Shown here in pieces: positions 7,179 through 15,562 of a stretch of DNA of 49,125 bases; position 1 is the stretch's first letter, and each line of letters opens with the position of its first letter. Origin of the DNA: a virus; the IMG/VR virus record IMGVR_UViG_3300037520_001156, positions 1 to 49,125 of that record. One strand, written 5' to 3'. Made by a program: the position numbers and the translations under genes. A model generated the notes under the pieces. The model saw nothing but the letters and a program-made list of their open reading frames with translations, did no database searches and was not told the DNA's origin.

Positions 7179-7505
7179 ATGAGCAACAAACTTCCCGACA
7201 CTTCCATCGAAGCGTATCACATGATGACGGATGATTTGCTGTCCGAACATCACAAAAAGATTATTGAAGCATTGACCATCCTTAAAAAAGCAACGGCAGA
7301 AGAAATAGCCGAACATATTGGATGGGATGACAAAAACAGAAGCGCAAGGCGAATGAGCGAATTGGAGAGAGAGCAGATAGTATATAAGCCGGGAGAGAAA
7401 AGAAAAACCAAGTACGGCAGGAATGCCTATGTATATGAGTTAGTAAAGAAGCAGACTATTACTCCATTTGAGCCAAGAAGTTATACGCAAATAGAAATGT
7501 TTTGA
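7179..7505 (+). CDS. Winged-helix DNA-binding protein
   Basis: A 108-residue protein. Residues about 22-75 (HHKKIIEALTILKKATAEEIAEHIG, then RSARRMSELEREQIVYKPGEKRKTK) read as a winged helix: three helices with a recognition helix, then a two-strand wing ending in a basic hairpin. It is transcribed away from the Cro-like gene from its own TAGATTTG box. It could be a regulator or a replication accessory factor. The start is fixed by the ATG right after the promoter; no better upstream start exists. Confidence 0.7.
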   Translation: MSNKLPDTSIEAYHMMTDDLLSEHHKKIIEALTILKKATAEEIAEHIGWDDKNRSARRMSELEREQIVYKPGEKRKTKYGRNAYVYELVKKQTITPFEPRSYTQIEMF

Positions 7506-7675
7506 AACGGAAAAGAGAGCCAGATCCGGTAGTTCAAACGCAGTTCAATGATATGGACAAGATATACTTCTATGTCAGAAGACATACTTTGATATATCCG
7601 ATACCTTACAGGTGGAAGTTGGATTTTAATAAGATGCAAAAAATAAAAGCCCTCACAAGGAAGGCTTTTAAATGA
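7502..7675 (+). CDS. Possible 57-residue basic peptide, TTG start coupled to previous stop
   Basis: Reading from TTG at 7502, which overlaps the previous gene's stop, gives a 57-codon frame (LKRKREPDPVVQTQF ... KALTRKAFK) ending TGA at 7673-7675. It is basic with an aromatic middle (IYFYVRRHT). Support is only the overlap and the lack of any other gene in 7506-7688. Its last codons run through the terminator hairpin at 7645-7669, which weakens it. Confidence 0.25.
   Translation: MKRKREPDPVVQTQFNDMDKIYFYVRRHTLIYPIPYRWKLDFNKMQKIKALTRKAFK
7636..7669. terminator. Terminator between convergent genes
   Basis: AAAAGCC (7645-7651) pairs with GGCTTTT (7663-7669) around an 11-base loop. On the minus strand the stem is followed by an ATTTTTT run, a good terminator for the inverted cassette ending at 7689. 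On the plus strand the T run is only four bases, so it may also slow rightward transcription. Confidence 0.65.
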
Positions 7676-7688
7676 TTGTCAGTCGGAA

Positions 7689-7922
7689 TTAAGCACCGCT
7701 TGCGATCAGAGTACCGATAGCAGCATTTGTGTAATACACAGGCTGAATCGGACTTGGCGCAGTCGGAAGCAGTTGAATCTGAGTAACACAAATCACACCC
7801 GAATAAGAGGTGGGTGGGATGGTCCTCAAAACAACTTGACTGGCAGGGAAGCCCATAACTACACCACTTCCCCAATCATTTTGGTTTGCACCATAAATGG
7901 TAGCAGAAAAAATGTTTGCCAT
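7689..7922 (-). CDS. Small virion-type protein: free-standing copy of the FISUMP gene's N-terminal domain
   Basis: A 77-residue protein (MANIFSATIYGANQNDWG) that aligns along its whole length with the first about 78 residues of the neighbouring gene at 7977-8783. Shared elements include ATI-GAN-NDW, MGFP, SGVIC/SGIIC and LLPTAPSPIQ/VLPTAPSPIQ. It is rich in beta-prone residues with no signal peptide, and resembles small decoration or fibre-anchoring proteins of Bacteroidetes phages. The DNA copies are well diverged, so the duplication is old. A near-match -7 box TATCTTTA (minus strand, 7970-7963) precedes it. Function is inferred. Confidence 0.65.
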   Translation of the reverse strand: MANIFSATIYGANQNDWGSGVVMGFPASQVVLRTIPPTSYSGVICVTQIQLLPTAPSPIQPVYYTNAAIGTLIASGA

Positions 7923-7976
7923 TTTGATTTGATTTTAGAGTGAAAGAATGATTGTTAGATTGTAAAGATAGGTAAA

Positions 7977-8783
7977 TTAAATGTCTTTTAATAAACGAAC
8001 AGAAAACCCAAATTCCTTTGGATAATTAGTTTGAAATATGTCATTTGAATCGTAGCGAAAATTGAAAGTTTCACCTGCACCTCCCGTATCGGTGTTTAGC
8101 CACCATACACCCCAAATTTGCAAATCAGTAAAACCACCAGTTTGCCTATATCCTCCACCATATCCTGAAAACCCAGTCGAATTTGTTGCTCCAGTATTTG
8201 GAGCAATCCAATAAGTTAAGCCAGTTTCTTTTAAAGACCCACCTGTTCCAATTAAACCGCCAAGACTAGTTTCCAAAACAGTAAAATTGCTTAATGTTGG
8301 AACTTTCCAACCTGTTGGAGCAAAACCACGAATATCATTCACGGCATACCAATTGTACAATTTCCCATAAATAGCACCATTTGCCGAGTCGTTGTCATAA
8401 TAACACCACGCAGGAGTACTTAGTGCATCCCAAGCTGCCTGATCTTGAACTTCTGGTATTGGATCGCCGTTTTGGAAAGTTGTTCCATCCCAATTTTTTG
8501 TCATCCAAATTTGGCTTCCAATATTTACAGAAGGGAATCCAGAAGAATTAGATGCAGTAATTAAATCAGAAACTATTTCGTCAGTATAATAAATTTGTTG
8601 AATTGGGCTTGGGGCAGTTGGGAGTACTTGAATTTGAGAATTACATATGATTCCTGAATATTGAGTAGGCTTAATTCCCTTAAATACTACATTTTTAGTA
8701 GGGAATCCCATTTCTACTCCGGAAGGGTCATTCCAATCGTTACCATTTGCTCCAAAAATAGTGGCACTAATTATATTAGCCAT
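7977..8783 (-). CDS. FISUMP-domain protein, putative receptor-binding or decoration protein
   Basis: A 268-residue fusion. Residues 1-78 are the same domain as the free-standing 77-residue neighbour, then a short Ser/Asn linker. Residues about 82-268 form a FISUMP (Fibrobacter succinogenes major paralogous) domain: IGSQIWMTKNW, NGDPIPEV, AWCYYDNDSA, GKLYNWYAVND, GFAPTGWKVPT, APNTGATN, and the terminal FGFSVRLLKD. A second, different FISUMP domain lies in the tail fibre at 46665-47223. The domain belongs to secreted and surface proteins of Bacteroidetes and Fibrobacteres and is thought to bind ligands. The gene sits in a leftward cassette between rightward genes, with a TATTTTTG box immediately upstream. 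Likely role: displayed adhesin or receptor-binding head. Not proven. Confidence 0.75.
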   Translation of the reverse strand: MANIISATIFGANGNDWNDPSGVEMGFPTKNVVFKGIKPTQYSGIICNSQIQVLPTAPSPIQQIYYTDEIVSDLITASNSSGFPSVNIGSQIWMTKNWDGTTFQNGDPIPEVQDQAAWDALSTPAWCYYDNDSANGAIYGKLYNWYAVNDIRGFAPTGWKVPTLSNFTVLETSLGGLIGTGGSLKETGLTYWIAPNTGATNSTGFSGYGGGYRQTGGFTDLQIWGVWWLNTDTGGAGETFNFRYDSNDIFQTNYPKEFGFSVRLLKDI

Positions 8784-8787
8784 ACTT

Positions 8788-8795
8788 CAAAAATA
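8788..8795 (-). promoter_or_regulatory. Possible leftward -7 box TATTTTTG
   Basis: An exact TAnnTTTG match on the minus strand ending five bases before the FISUMP gene ATG. Transcription would begin at or next to the start codon, giving a leaderless or nearly leaderless message. It lies in the 31-bp gap to the divergent gene at 8815. AT-rich chance matches are frequent, so confidence is low. Confidence 0.3.
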
Positions 8796-8814
8796 ATTAA
8801 TTTTAACAAAAAAA

Positions 8815-9021
8815 ATGGTCTTTGAACCAAGAAATCCCATCCCCTGCGTAACTCCATTAGGAGATGCGTATATTCTTTACATAAAAACAAATGGTTTTTT
8901 GGAGAACGATGAAGTAACTTGCGTATTATTTAAGGATGGATGCATAAAACATTTTACTACTGAGCAGATTAAGATCTGGCACAACGGAACTTACAAAATC
9001 AAAAAACAAGCCAATGAATAA
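8815..9021 (+). CDS. Small conserved-type hypothetical protein
   Basis: A 68-residue protein (MVFEPRNPIPCVTPLGDAYILY). It reads as a small beta-rich fold with a C-terminal KIWHNGTYKI segment. From memory, similar proteins stand just before cochaperonin-like and terminase genes in Bacteroidetes phages. It overlaps the next gene by 8 bases and is the first gene of the rightward structural operon. Function unknown. Confidence 0.65.
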   Translation: MVFEPRNPIPCVTPLGDAYILYIKTNGFLENDEVTCVLFKDGCIKHFTTEQIKIWHNGTYKIKKQANE

Positions 9022-9820
9022 CAAGCACTTCGTAATCAATCCGAGCAAAGCAAAAATTTCAAAAAAAGATATTGCAGACATAGAATTTAGGCATCAAAGC
9101 GAACTCAAAAAGCAAGCAGAATCAGTAGAAAAACTTAGCGCAGAAAAAATTAAGCAAAAAGTAGGGTTGAAGCATACTCATGGGAGGGTAATTATTTCCG
9201 TGGACATGGAGAGCAAAAACTCACACACTTTCCAAAATGGGCAAAAGATATTTATAGGACGGCAATTTAATAACTTTAATAGGAGAGAAACGCATCCTGT
9301 GAATGCCTTTGTTATAGATGCAGAGAACATTCCTGCCGGATCGGAGATACTGATTCATCCTAATTCTACCCAAGATTCATATAAAATTTTTAATTTTGAT
9401 GACGAGCTGAGTGATGTGAGGTATTATTCAATTCCTGAACAGGAGTGTTATTTATGGAAAGATGGGGAGAATTGGATGCCTTTGAAAGGGTATGCTACCG
9501 GGCTTAGAGTTTTCGTTCCTTACAAAGGTATAATTGATGGGATACCAAACGACTTAATTAAAAATGTACTGTATATCACTTCCGGAGAATTTAAGGGTAA
9601 AGTAGTTCAAACTCTAAAGTCTTGTGATTACGAGATAATATTTATGGGAGCAAAAGGAGTTGAGGAAAGAGTAATTAGGTGCAGACACTTTGAAGATGAA
9701 TGGAACGAAAGAGAGGAAATAGTAGGAGTAGATGAATATTTAACAGAACAGGTAAACAAAGGAGAATTATTGATTGGAATATCAGAAGATAAATCTAAAA
9801 CATTAATACCATGCCAGTAA
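9014..9820 (+). CDS. Hypothetical protein with possible Cpn10-like beta fold
   Basis: A 268-residue protein. Residues 1-55 look helical and charged. Then come RVIISVDMESKNSHTF, QNGQKIFI, HPVNAFVIDAENIPAGSEILIHPN and a later GLRVFVPY strand, the succession of a chaperonin-10-like barrel (a basal strand, an upper part, a valine-rich strand, a glycine-turn-acidic stretch). A true GroES-like gene is found separately at 22293-22556. The C-terminal 90 residues are acidic and unrecognised. It overlaps both neighbours (8 and 10 bases). The cochaperonin link is a pattern reading and needs a structure prediction. Confidence 0.5.
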   Translation: MNNKHFVINPSKAKISKKDIADIEFRHQSELKKQAESVEKLSAEKIKQKVGLKHTHGRVIISVDMESKNSHTFQNGQKIFIGRQFNNFNRRETHPVNAFVIDAENIPAGSEILIHPNSTQDSYKIFNFDDELSDVRYYSIPEQECYLWKDGENWMPLKGYATGLRVFVPYKGIIDGIPNDLIKNVLYITSGEFKGKVVQTLKSCDYEIIFMGAKGVEERVIRCRHFEDEWNEREEIVGVDEYLTEQVNKGELLIGISEDKSKTLIPCQ

Positions 9821-10659
9821 GCCCAATATTAGCAGCAAGAACTCCACAAATAGACAAAAATAAGTTAAGGCAAGATTGGAATACTTATGTTGATTGGTTA
9901 GAATCCAAAGGGTTAAAAGGTAGCAAAACATTAGATGTTGGGGATACGCCCGAAACAAATGAGGGTATGAAGAAGGTTAAAGAATATGCTAAATTATTTC
10001 CTAATTCTCTAGTTAAGCCTGAGAACGTAAAAATAATTCAGCAAGAGTTTATAGATTTAAGAGGTAGAATGAATAAAGATGTTAGTGAGGGCAGGGCTTC
10101 TATGGAAACCAAACAAGATATATTTCCGGGACTATCTACAGCAGATGAAAAACCCGGTAGTAAGACAACAAGTTTTAAGTTCCCAACAGGAGCGGTTAAA
10201 TTGCCTAGCGGTGAAGTTATAAAAACTGGATTTGTAACAGTAGATGAAAATTTTCAAAATTTAGATCCGTCATTAAAGCAAGAAATAAAAAACGCTCAAA
10301 AAGCGGCTTTTGATCAGGCAATGACAACACAGAAAAATAAAGCCAAATTATCAGTTAAGAATCCAAAAGTAACCACGCAAACACAACCAACACCGCCCAT
10401 TCCTCCTACTGCTGCAATAAGACAGCCTATGGTTCAAAAAGCAATACAAGACTTGGGGCTAGAGATATATGGACCAAGTGGCAGTCTAATTGGATTTTTG
10501 AAGGACGGACAATTTAGCGAAGCATCTGGAGATTATATAAAAGGTATAAATAAAGGCGACTTGGAATTGCTACAAGGAGATACCAATAAGTTAAACGACT
10601 ATTTGAAACAAGCTACTCAAGGCGTTGCAAAGCCTTATGTAAGACCAATGCCTAAATAA
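9811..10659 (+). CDS. Hypothetical protein, probably virion-associated
   Basis: A 282-residue protein. Residues 15-40 (WNTYVDWLESKGLKGSKTLD) and 60-90 (LFPNSLVKPENVKIIQQEF) form a helical module I associate with Bacteroidetes phage proteins of unknown role. The middle (about 115-190) is polar and linker-like with a Pro-rich run (TQPTPPIPPTAA). The C-terminus is a small Gly-rich unit. No lysozyme or amidase catalytic motif is seen. The start overlaps the previous stop by 10 bases. Function unknown. Confidence 0.6.
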   Translation: MPVSPILAARTPQIDKNKLRQDWNTYVDWLESKGLKGSKTLDVGDTPETNEGMKKVKEYAKLFPNSLVKPENVKIIQQEFIDLRGRMNKDVSEGRASMETKQDIFPGLSTADEKPGSKTTSFKFPTGAVKLPSGEVIKTGFVTVDENFQNLDPSLKQEIKNAQKAAFDQAMTTQKNKAKLSVKNPKVTTQTQPTPPIPPTAAIRQPMVQKAIQDLGLEIYGPSGSLIGFLKDGQFSEASGDYIKGINKGDLELLQGDTNKLNDYLKQATQGVAKPYVRPMPK

Positions 10660-10665
10660 ATATAT

Positions 10666-11010
10666 ATGCCCGAATCCATCGAACAGCTTTTAAAGAAAAT
10701 TGAACTTTACGAACAGAACGGTATTGCAAAGCTGTACTATAGTCTTAATAGAAAAGCCAATGAAATGGCAGATTTGCTAAATAGAATTGATCTTAATAGC
10801 ATAGCCCTTGACGATCCAAAAGACAAGACATTTGAGAGGATGAAGATAGTATGGAACGATGCTTCAAACATATCAAATGCCATATCTGCGTTAGGTATAG
10901 CAGGAGGTGTTACTGGGGACGAAGAAAAAGATGTAAAAACAAAGCGGAATATTACGACACCTGAAAGCATAGCCAACCAATTAGGAGATAACAAAGCACA
11001 GGATGTATAA
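10666..11010 (+). CDS. Hypothetical protein in the small-terminase position
   Basis: A 114-residue mostly helical protein (SIEQLLKKIELYEQNG ... YSLNRKANEMADLLNRIDL) immediately before, and overlapping by 8 bases, the large terminase gene. Small terminase subunits are often short helical proteins in this spot, but I see no clear DNA-binding helix-turn-helix, so this is position-based. The start context AATAAATAT-ATG recurs before other genes of this operon. Confidence 0.5.
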   Translation: MPESIEQLLKKIELYEQNGIAKLYYSLNRKANEMADLLNRIDLNSIALDDPKDKTFERMKIVWNDASNISNAISALGIAGGVTGDEEKDVKTKRNITTPESIANQLGDNKAQDV

Positions 11011-13078
11011 TCAAATTGATGGAGGCACAATCATCAACATTCAAGGGTTAGATTGCTCTATACCACCCGAAGGGTATGTCTATAATGTTGCCACAAAAAA
11101 GATTGAGTTCAGAGGCATATACACAAGGTCTAGCAATATATCTGAACAATATTGGGAGAGAGTACCTCTCCCTTCTTGGTATAAGGAGGTTGTAAAAAAA
11201 GAAGAGAAATACGAAAAGGCAAGAAAAGAAGATGACCCAGATTTCTACGATGAGCAATTAGAGGACTACAAAAGGCAAGAGTGGGACAGGCGGCTGAATG
11301 GGCATTGGTTTATGAACAACGGTAAGCCAACCTACATCACCGGAAGCCATTATATGTATATGCAATGGTTTCAGATTGACATTGGCTATCCCCGATTCCG
11401 TCAACCTGACCTTGAATACTTCTACTTCCTGCAATATGTTATCGAAGACCCCAACTGTATGGGGATGCTTGAGGTAACAAAACGCCGCTTCGGTAAAACT
11501 TTCCGTGGCGGTCTGTTCCTTTACGAATACATTACTAGAACTAGGATGACTAATGGTGGCATCCAAAGTAAGACGGGTAATGACGCTAAAAAAGTATTTG
11601 CCAAGGCGGTTATTTCTCCGTTCAAAAAGCTACCCAAATTTTTCCGTCCAGAATACGACATGAGCCTTGGCGTAACGCCCAAGTCAGAGATTAGATTTCA
11701 AAAAACTAACGTAAGAGGGAAGAAGGCAGAGGACAACTTAGATAAAGAGGAGTTGGGGTCAATGATTGACTGGGGTAGTGCCGATACCATACATTATGAT
11801 GGTCAAAAACTGCACAGATATTTCGCTGACGAATGGGGGAAGACGGTAGAAGTAAATATATACGACAGGCACGAAGTTATACGATATTGTTTGCTTGATG
11901 ACGAAGGGCGAATAATAGGCAAGGCTCTTTACAGTAGCACGGTAGAAAAATTGGATTCGGAAAAAGAAGGGGTGCAGGAAGCTGCAAAAAGCCTTTGGAA
12001 TGATAGCGACCAATTAAATAGGCAGGAAAACGGCAGGACTCCTTCAGGGCTATATCGGTTTTTTATGTCTGCCGACCGGGCAAAGAATTTTGATCTATAT
12101 GGATTCCCGGACATAGAAAAGACAATAAAAGAAATATTAGCGGATAGGGAGTCAGTAAAGCACAACCTTCGATCCCTATCAAAGCGTATAAAAAAAGAAG
12201 CAAGGACTATTGAGGAGGCTTTTAGCGTAGATGGGGAGGACTGTATATTTAATACGCAGAACATAAACAAGCAAATAGCCTACCTAAAGCAAAACCCTAT
12301 AAACAGATTCAGGTACTTGCATTTTTATAGGGATATAGATACGCAGAAAGTAAAGTGGAGGGATATTGATCCGACTAAAACAGACCTTTGTTGGAAGGTA
12401 TTAACGCTACCCCCAAAGGATCAGGACAACAAGTTCAAGATGAACAATAACCTGAGAATGCCTACAAGGGCAGGGGTTGGCGTAATAGGAGTGGATGGAT
12501 ATTCTAATACACAAGGGGGCAAAGAGTATGGCTCAAAGTTATCTGGGTGGTATTTTATCAAATTTGATATAAATGACCCTGAGAATACGGGCATATTTGC
12601 AGGACACATATACGGCAGACCAAACGAAAAGGAAGATATGTACAATCAGATTCTACTTTGCGCCGAGTATATGAGCTTCCCGGTTTACTTTGAATTTGTG
12701 TCAGACGATTACTATACCTATTTCAAAAATAGGGGCAGGGTGGGGTATTTGGGGCGATTCCCGAAAAACTCGATAGACCCGGTCAAACTGAAGAAGGACA
12801 GGGTAGATAGGCACTTTGGTTTCCCCACCACCGAGTTTGCCCTGACCAAACAGAATGATGCAATGATTACCTATACTGAACACCATTCTGATAAAATCTA
12901 TTACGAGGAGTTGCTAGAAGATTTGCTGAAATTTAGACCATATAAGCGTACCCCTTCGGACAGAACGGTAAGCGCAATGATTACTTTGGTGAGCAGTTTA
13001 GAGCCAATCCCTGTAGAAAAAAGCCCTACCGTGCCTCTAGTTAAAGTATATCCGTTAGGGTATTCAGTTGCTCCTTAA
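11003..13078 (+). CDS. terL: Large terminase subunit (ATPase-nuclease)
   Basis: A 691-residue packaging motor. The N-terminal part has the ITGSHYMYMQWF and FRQPDLEYFYFLQY segments typical of crAss-like and related Bacteroidetes phage terminases. The ATPase shows Walker A TKRRFGKT (159-166, K165) and Walker B HRYFADE with D276/E277. The RNase H-like nuclease starts at GVIGVDGYSN (D498) with further acidic residues at D568/D569 and a C-terminal NDAMITYTEHH segment. It cuts and pumps DNA into the prohead through the portal encoded next. It overlaps the preceding small gene by 8 bases. Confidence 0.92.
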   Translation: MYNQIDGGTIINIQGLDCSIPPEGYVYNVATKKIEFRGIYTRSSNISEQYWERVPLPSWYKEVVKKEEKYEKARKEDDPDFYDEQLEDYKRQEWDRRLNGHWFMNNGKPTYITGSHYMYMQWFQIDIGYPRFRQPDLEYFYFLQYVIEDPNCMGMLEVTKRRFGKTFRGGLFLYEYITRTRMTNGGIQSKTGNDAKKVFAKAVISPFKKLPKFFRPEYDMSLGVTPKSEIRFQKTNVRGKKAEDNLDKEELGSMIDWGSADTIHYDGQKLHRYFADEWGKTVEVNIYDRHEVIRYCLLDDEGRIIGKALYSSTVEKLDSEKEGVQEAAKSLWNDSDQLNRQENGRTPSGLYRFFMSADRAKNFDLYGFPDIEKTIKEILADRESVKHNLRSLSKRIKKEARTIEEAFSVDGEDCIFNTQNINKQIAYLKQNPINRFRYLHFYRDIDTQKVKWRDIDPTKTDLCWKVLTLPPKDQDNKFKMNNNLRMPTRAGVGVIGVDGYSNTQGGKEYGSKLSGWYFIKFDINDPENTGIFAGHIYGRPNEKEDMYNQILLCAEYMSFPVYFEFVSDDYYTYFKNRGRVGYLGRFPKNSIDPVKLKKDRVDRHFGFPTTEFALTKQNDAMITYTEHHSDKIYYEELLEDLLKFRPYKRTPSDRTVSAMITLVSSLEPIPVEKSPTVPLVKVYPLGYSVAP

Positions 13079-13110
13079 TTCAAAAAAAAAATTCTTTAAC
13101 TGAAAAATAA

Positions 13111-13118
13111 TATATTTG
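13111..13118 (+). promoter_or_regulatory. Rightward promoter -7 box TATATTTG before the portal gene
   Basis: An exact TAnnTTTG match in the 61-bp gap between terminase and portal, one of the few gaps of the operon. Predicted start is near 13125, leaving a leader of about 15 bases. No clear -33 TTG at the expected distance; the upstream is a poly-A run. Confidence 0.4.
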
Positions 13119-13139
13119 GGGTAATTTTAAGTACCATTT

Positions 13140-15551
13140 ATGCAAAATACCGGAACTATATTGAAGGAATTTCAATTAAATGATTTGTCAATAAAAGATA
13201 AATCAACTGATGAGTACGGTATCAAAGTTTCCAAATACATAGATTCAACAATAGGCGGCGGCATAAGTTCTTACTATTGGACAAGAAACAACAGGTACAA
13301 ACTTAATCGTAACTCTGCAAATGGCAGGGTGAACATGGCTAAGTTTCAAGACCTTTTGGATTTCAATGGCAAAACAAATTATGCTAACATTAACTGGCAA
13401 TCAATTAGGATTGTAAATAGAATTATATCAGGCTTGGTAGGTCGTTGGATGCAACGCAGCGAAAAGATACAGATACAAGCCGTAGATAACCTTTCCCAAA
13501 AACAAAAGATTGACGAGTACAACGAATTGGAGTTTTATATTGCCAATCGTGAATACTTACAGAAGCTGCAAGAGATAAGCGGTGAGCAGGTTATGCCTCA
13601 GCAAGAAATCCCTGAAACTAAGGAGGAGCTTGACCTGTGGGTTAAACAATTCCAAAGGCTTCCAGAAGAAATTCTTTATGAAATGGGAATCAACGATGTG
13701 CTGCAAAGCAACGGGTGGTTCGATGTTTTAAAAGATAAAATGCTTCACGATAGTGCTGAGTGTGGATTTGTAGGCACTTATACTTGGATGGACAAAGAGG
13801 GAGTAATTCATGTTGATTGGGTGAAGCCCGAAAATGCTATATATAGCTATTCAGAACATAATGACCTCCGTGATACATCTTGGAGAGGACAAGTAAAGGC
13901 ATTAAAAATTAGCGAACTCCGCAGACAATACGGCAAAGAGTTCGGAGGCAAATTAACCGAAGAAGAGATTTGGAATATAGCCGCAACTGCAAAAGACTTT
14001 CAATACAACGATAAACTTCGGTGGGATGTGAATTGGAATGTTACCATGTTCCGTCCTTACGATGAATGGAATATTGATGTGCTTGACTTTGAAATAAAGT
14101 CAGTTGATAGCGAACCATACACCGTAGTTACTACTAAGGCTAATAAAAGCACGATAATTAAGAAGGGCAGACAGCCCAAAATGGGCGATAACGAAGAGTT
14201 AATAGAGGATACCAAATATAATATCTACCGAGGCGTATATGTAAGGACTATCGGCGTTCTTTTGGAGTGGGGATTGAAGACTAATATGATTCGCCCACAA
14301 GACCCAAGGGAATCGGGCAATGCGGAGTTTTCTTACTCTTTCTATATGTATCAGAACTATAGCCTGACAAACATGGCTATCCCTGAGAAGATAGAAGAGC
14401 CTTCCGATCAAATGATTTTGGCAAGGTTGAAGATGCAGCAGTTGGTAGCTAAAATGCGACCCACCGGGGCTTTGATAAATTGGGATGCCCTGCAATCAAT
14501 AGACTATGGGTTAGGCGATGCCAATAAGACGATAGATGTTATGAAACTCTACGATCAGACGGGTTCGCTGTATTATAGGGGCAAGGATGACGAAGGAAAC
14601 CAAATTCCAGTACCTGTTACTGAGTTGGCTAACTCCGGCTTCCTTCCCCAAATGCAAGGTCTTATTCAATTATATCAGTTCCACTATTCTGTTTTAAAAG
14701 ACGAATTAGGGGAAGATCCAAATTTGAGCGCACAGGCAGCAACGCCAAGGGTAACCACAGGTAACATTGAAACTGCCCAACAAGTAGCCGCCAATGCCAC
14801 GGACTATATGTACGATGCCTATGTGGAGTGCATGAAGCAAACGGCAAGGAAAATCTCCTGCCTACTTCACAAATCGGTGACATTTGGGGCAAAGGCATAT
14901 AGGCACTTATTGAAGCAAGAGGATGTACAAACACGGATATTCAATACCGATGTAAGGCTTTTGCCAACAGGTCAGGAGATAATGATGCTTGACGCTAAAA
15001 TGAACCAAGCCTTGGCTTCTAACCCTCAATTTGCGATGTACATTGATACATTCAAGATTTTGAGAATTGCAAAGGAAGATGTTAAATTAGCGGAAGAATA
15101 TTACAGGATTTCGATGAAGAAGATGCTTGAAACCCAACAGGCTCAGGCTCAAATGAATCAACAGCAGACAATCCAAGGGCAGATAGCAGCAGCGCAAGCA
15201 GCAGAAGCAGAGAAGCGGAAGACTTTGGAAATGGACTTGGCAATCAAGAAGCAGATAAGCGATATGCAGACTGCCAATGACTTGAAAAAAACGATGATTG
15301 CAGGGCTGTTTGGGATTTATCAGAAGGGGCTGCAAGTCCCACAAGAATTGAAAGCCTTAGAGCAAGAGGTATTACAAAATATAGCGTTACCTTTATTTGC
15401 GGAAAACATGGGCAACGAGGCAGCTATGGCTCAGGGTATGCAAGAGGCTCAAATGCAGCAACAAGAGGGAATGGAAGAGGGGCAAGAAGAAATGCCGCAA
15501 GAAGAGCAAATGCCCGAAGAACAAGTCCAAGAAGAACAAGTAGTACAATAA
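13140..15551 (+). CDS. Portal protein
   Basis: An 803-residue protein next to terminase. The core resembles crAss-like/podoviral portals: an early NWQSIRIVNRIISGLVGRWM helix-rich entry (about 85-104), wing segments with DSAECGFVGTYTWMD and VHVDWVKPEN-like strands, a long stem region around QPPSDQ-type helices, and a C-terminal crown of long helices (residues about 660-730). The final about 40 residues are Gln/Glu/Met-rich (QMQQQEGMEEGQEEMPQEE) and probably disordered. Twelve copies are expected at one vertex. Family call is based on position, size and secondary-structure pattern. Confidence 0.82.
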   Translation: MQNTGTILKEFQLNDLSIKDKSTDEYGIKVSKYIDSTIGGGISSYYWTRNNRYKLNRNSANGRVNMAKFQDLLDFNGKTNYANINWQSIRIVNRIISGLVGRWMQRSEKIQIQAVDNLSQKQKIDEYNELEFYIANREYLQKLQEISGEQVMPQQEIPETKEELDLWVKQFQRLPEEILYEMGINDVLQSNGWFDVLKDKMLHDSAECGFVGTYTWMDKEGVIHVDWVKPENAIYSYSEHNDLRDTSWRGQVKALKISELRRQYGKEFGGKLTEEEIWNIAATAKDFQYNDKLRWDVNWNVTMFRPYDEWNIDVLDFEIKSVDSEPYTVVTTKANKSTIIKKGRQPKMGDNEELIEDTKYNIYRGVYVRTIGVLLEWGLKTNMIRPQDPRESGNAEFSYSFYMYQNYSLTNMAIPEKIEEPSDQMILARLKMQQLVAKMRPTGALINWDALQSIDYGLGDANKTIDVMKLYDQTGSLYYRGKDDEGNQIPVPVTELANSGFLPQMQGLIQLYQFHYSVLKDELGEDPNLSAQAATPRVTTGNIETAQQVAANATDYMYDAYVECMKQTARKISCLLHKSVTFGAKAYRHLLKQEDVQTRIFNTDVRLLPTGQEIMMLDAKMNQALASNPQFAMYIDTFKILRIAKEDVKLAEEYYRISMKKMLETQQAQAQMNQQQTIQGQIAAAQAAEAEKRKTLEMDLAIKKQISDMQTANDLKKTMIAGLFGIYQKGLQVPQELKALEQEVLQNIALPLFAENMGNEAAMAQGMQEAQMQQQEGMEEGQEEMPQEEQMPEEQVQEEQVVQ

Positions 15552-15562
15552 AAATTAAATAT

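Noticed and set aside
9811-10659. Endolysin or peptidoglycan-binding protein
   Set aside because: The helical module WNTYVDWLESKGLKG hints at a recurring phage domain, but no catalytic residues of lysozymes, amidases or peptidases are visible.
14662-15344. Leftward ORFs opposite the portal gene
   Set aside because: Leu/Cys/His-rich shadows of the Gln/Ala-rich portal C-terminus; no start context or operon link.
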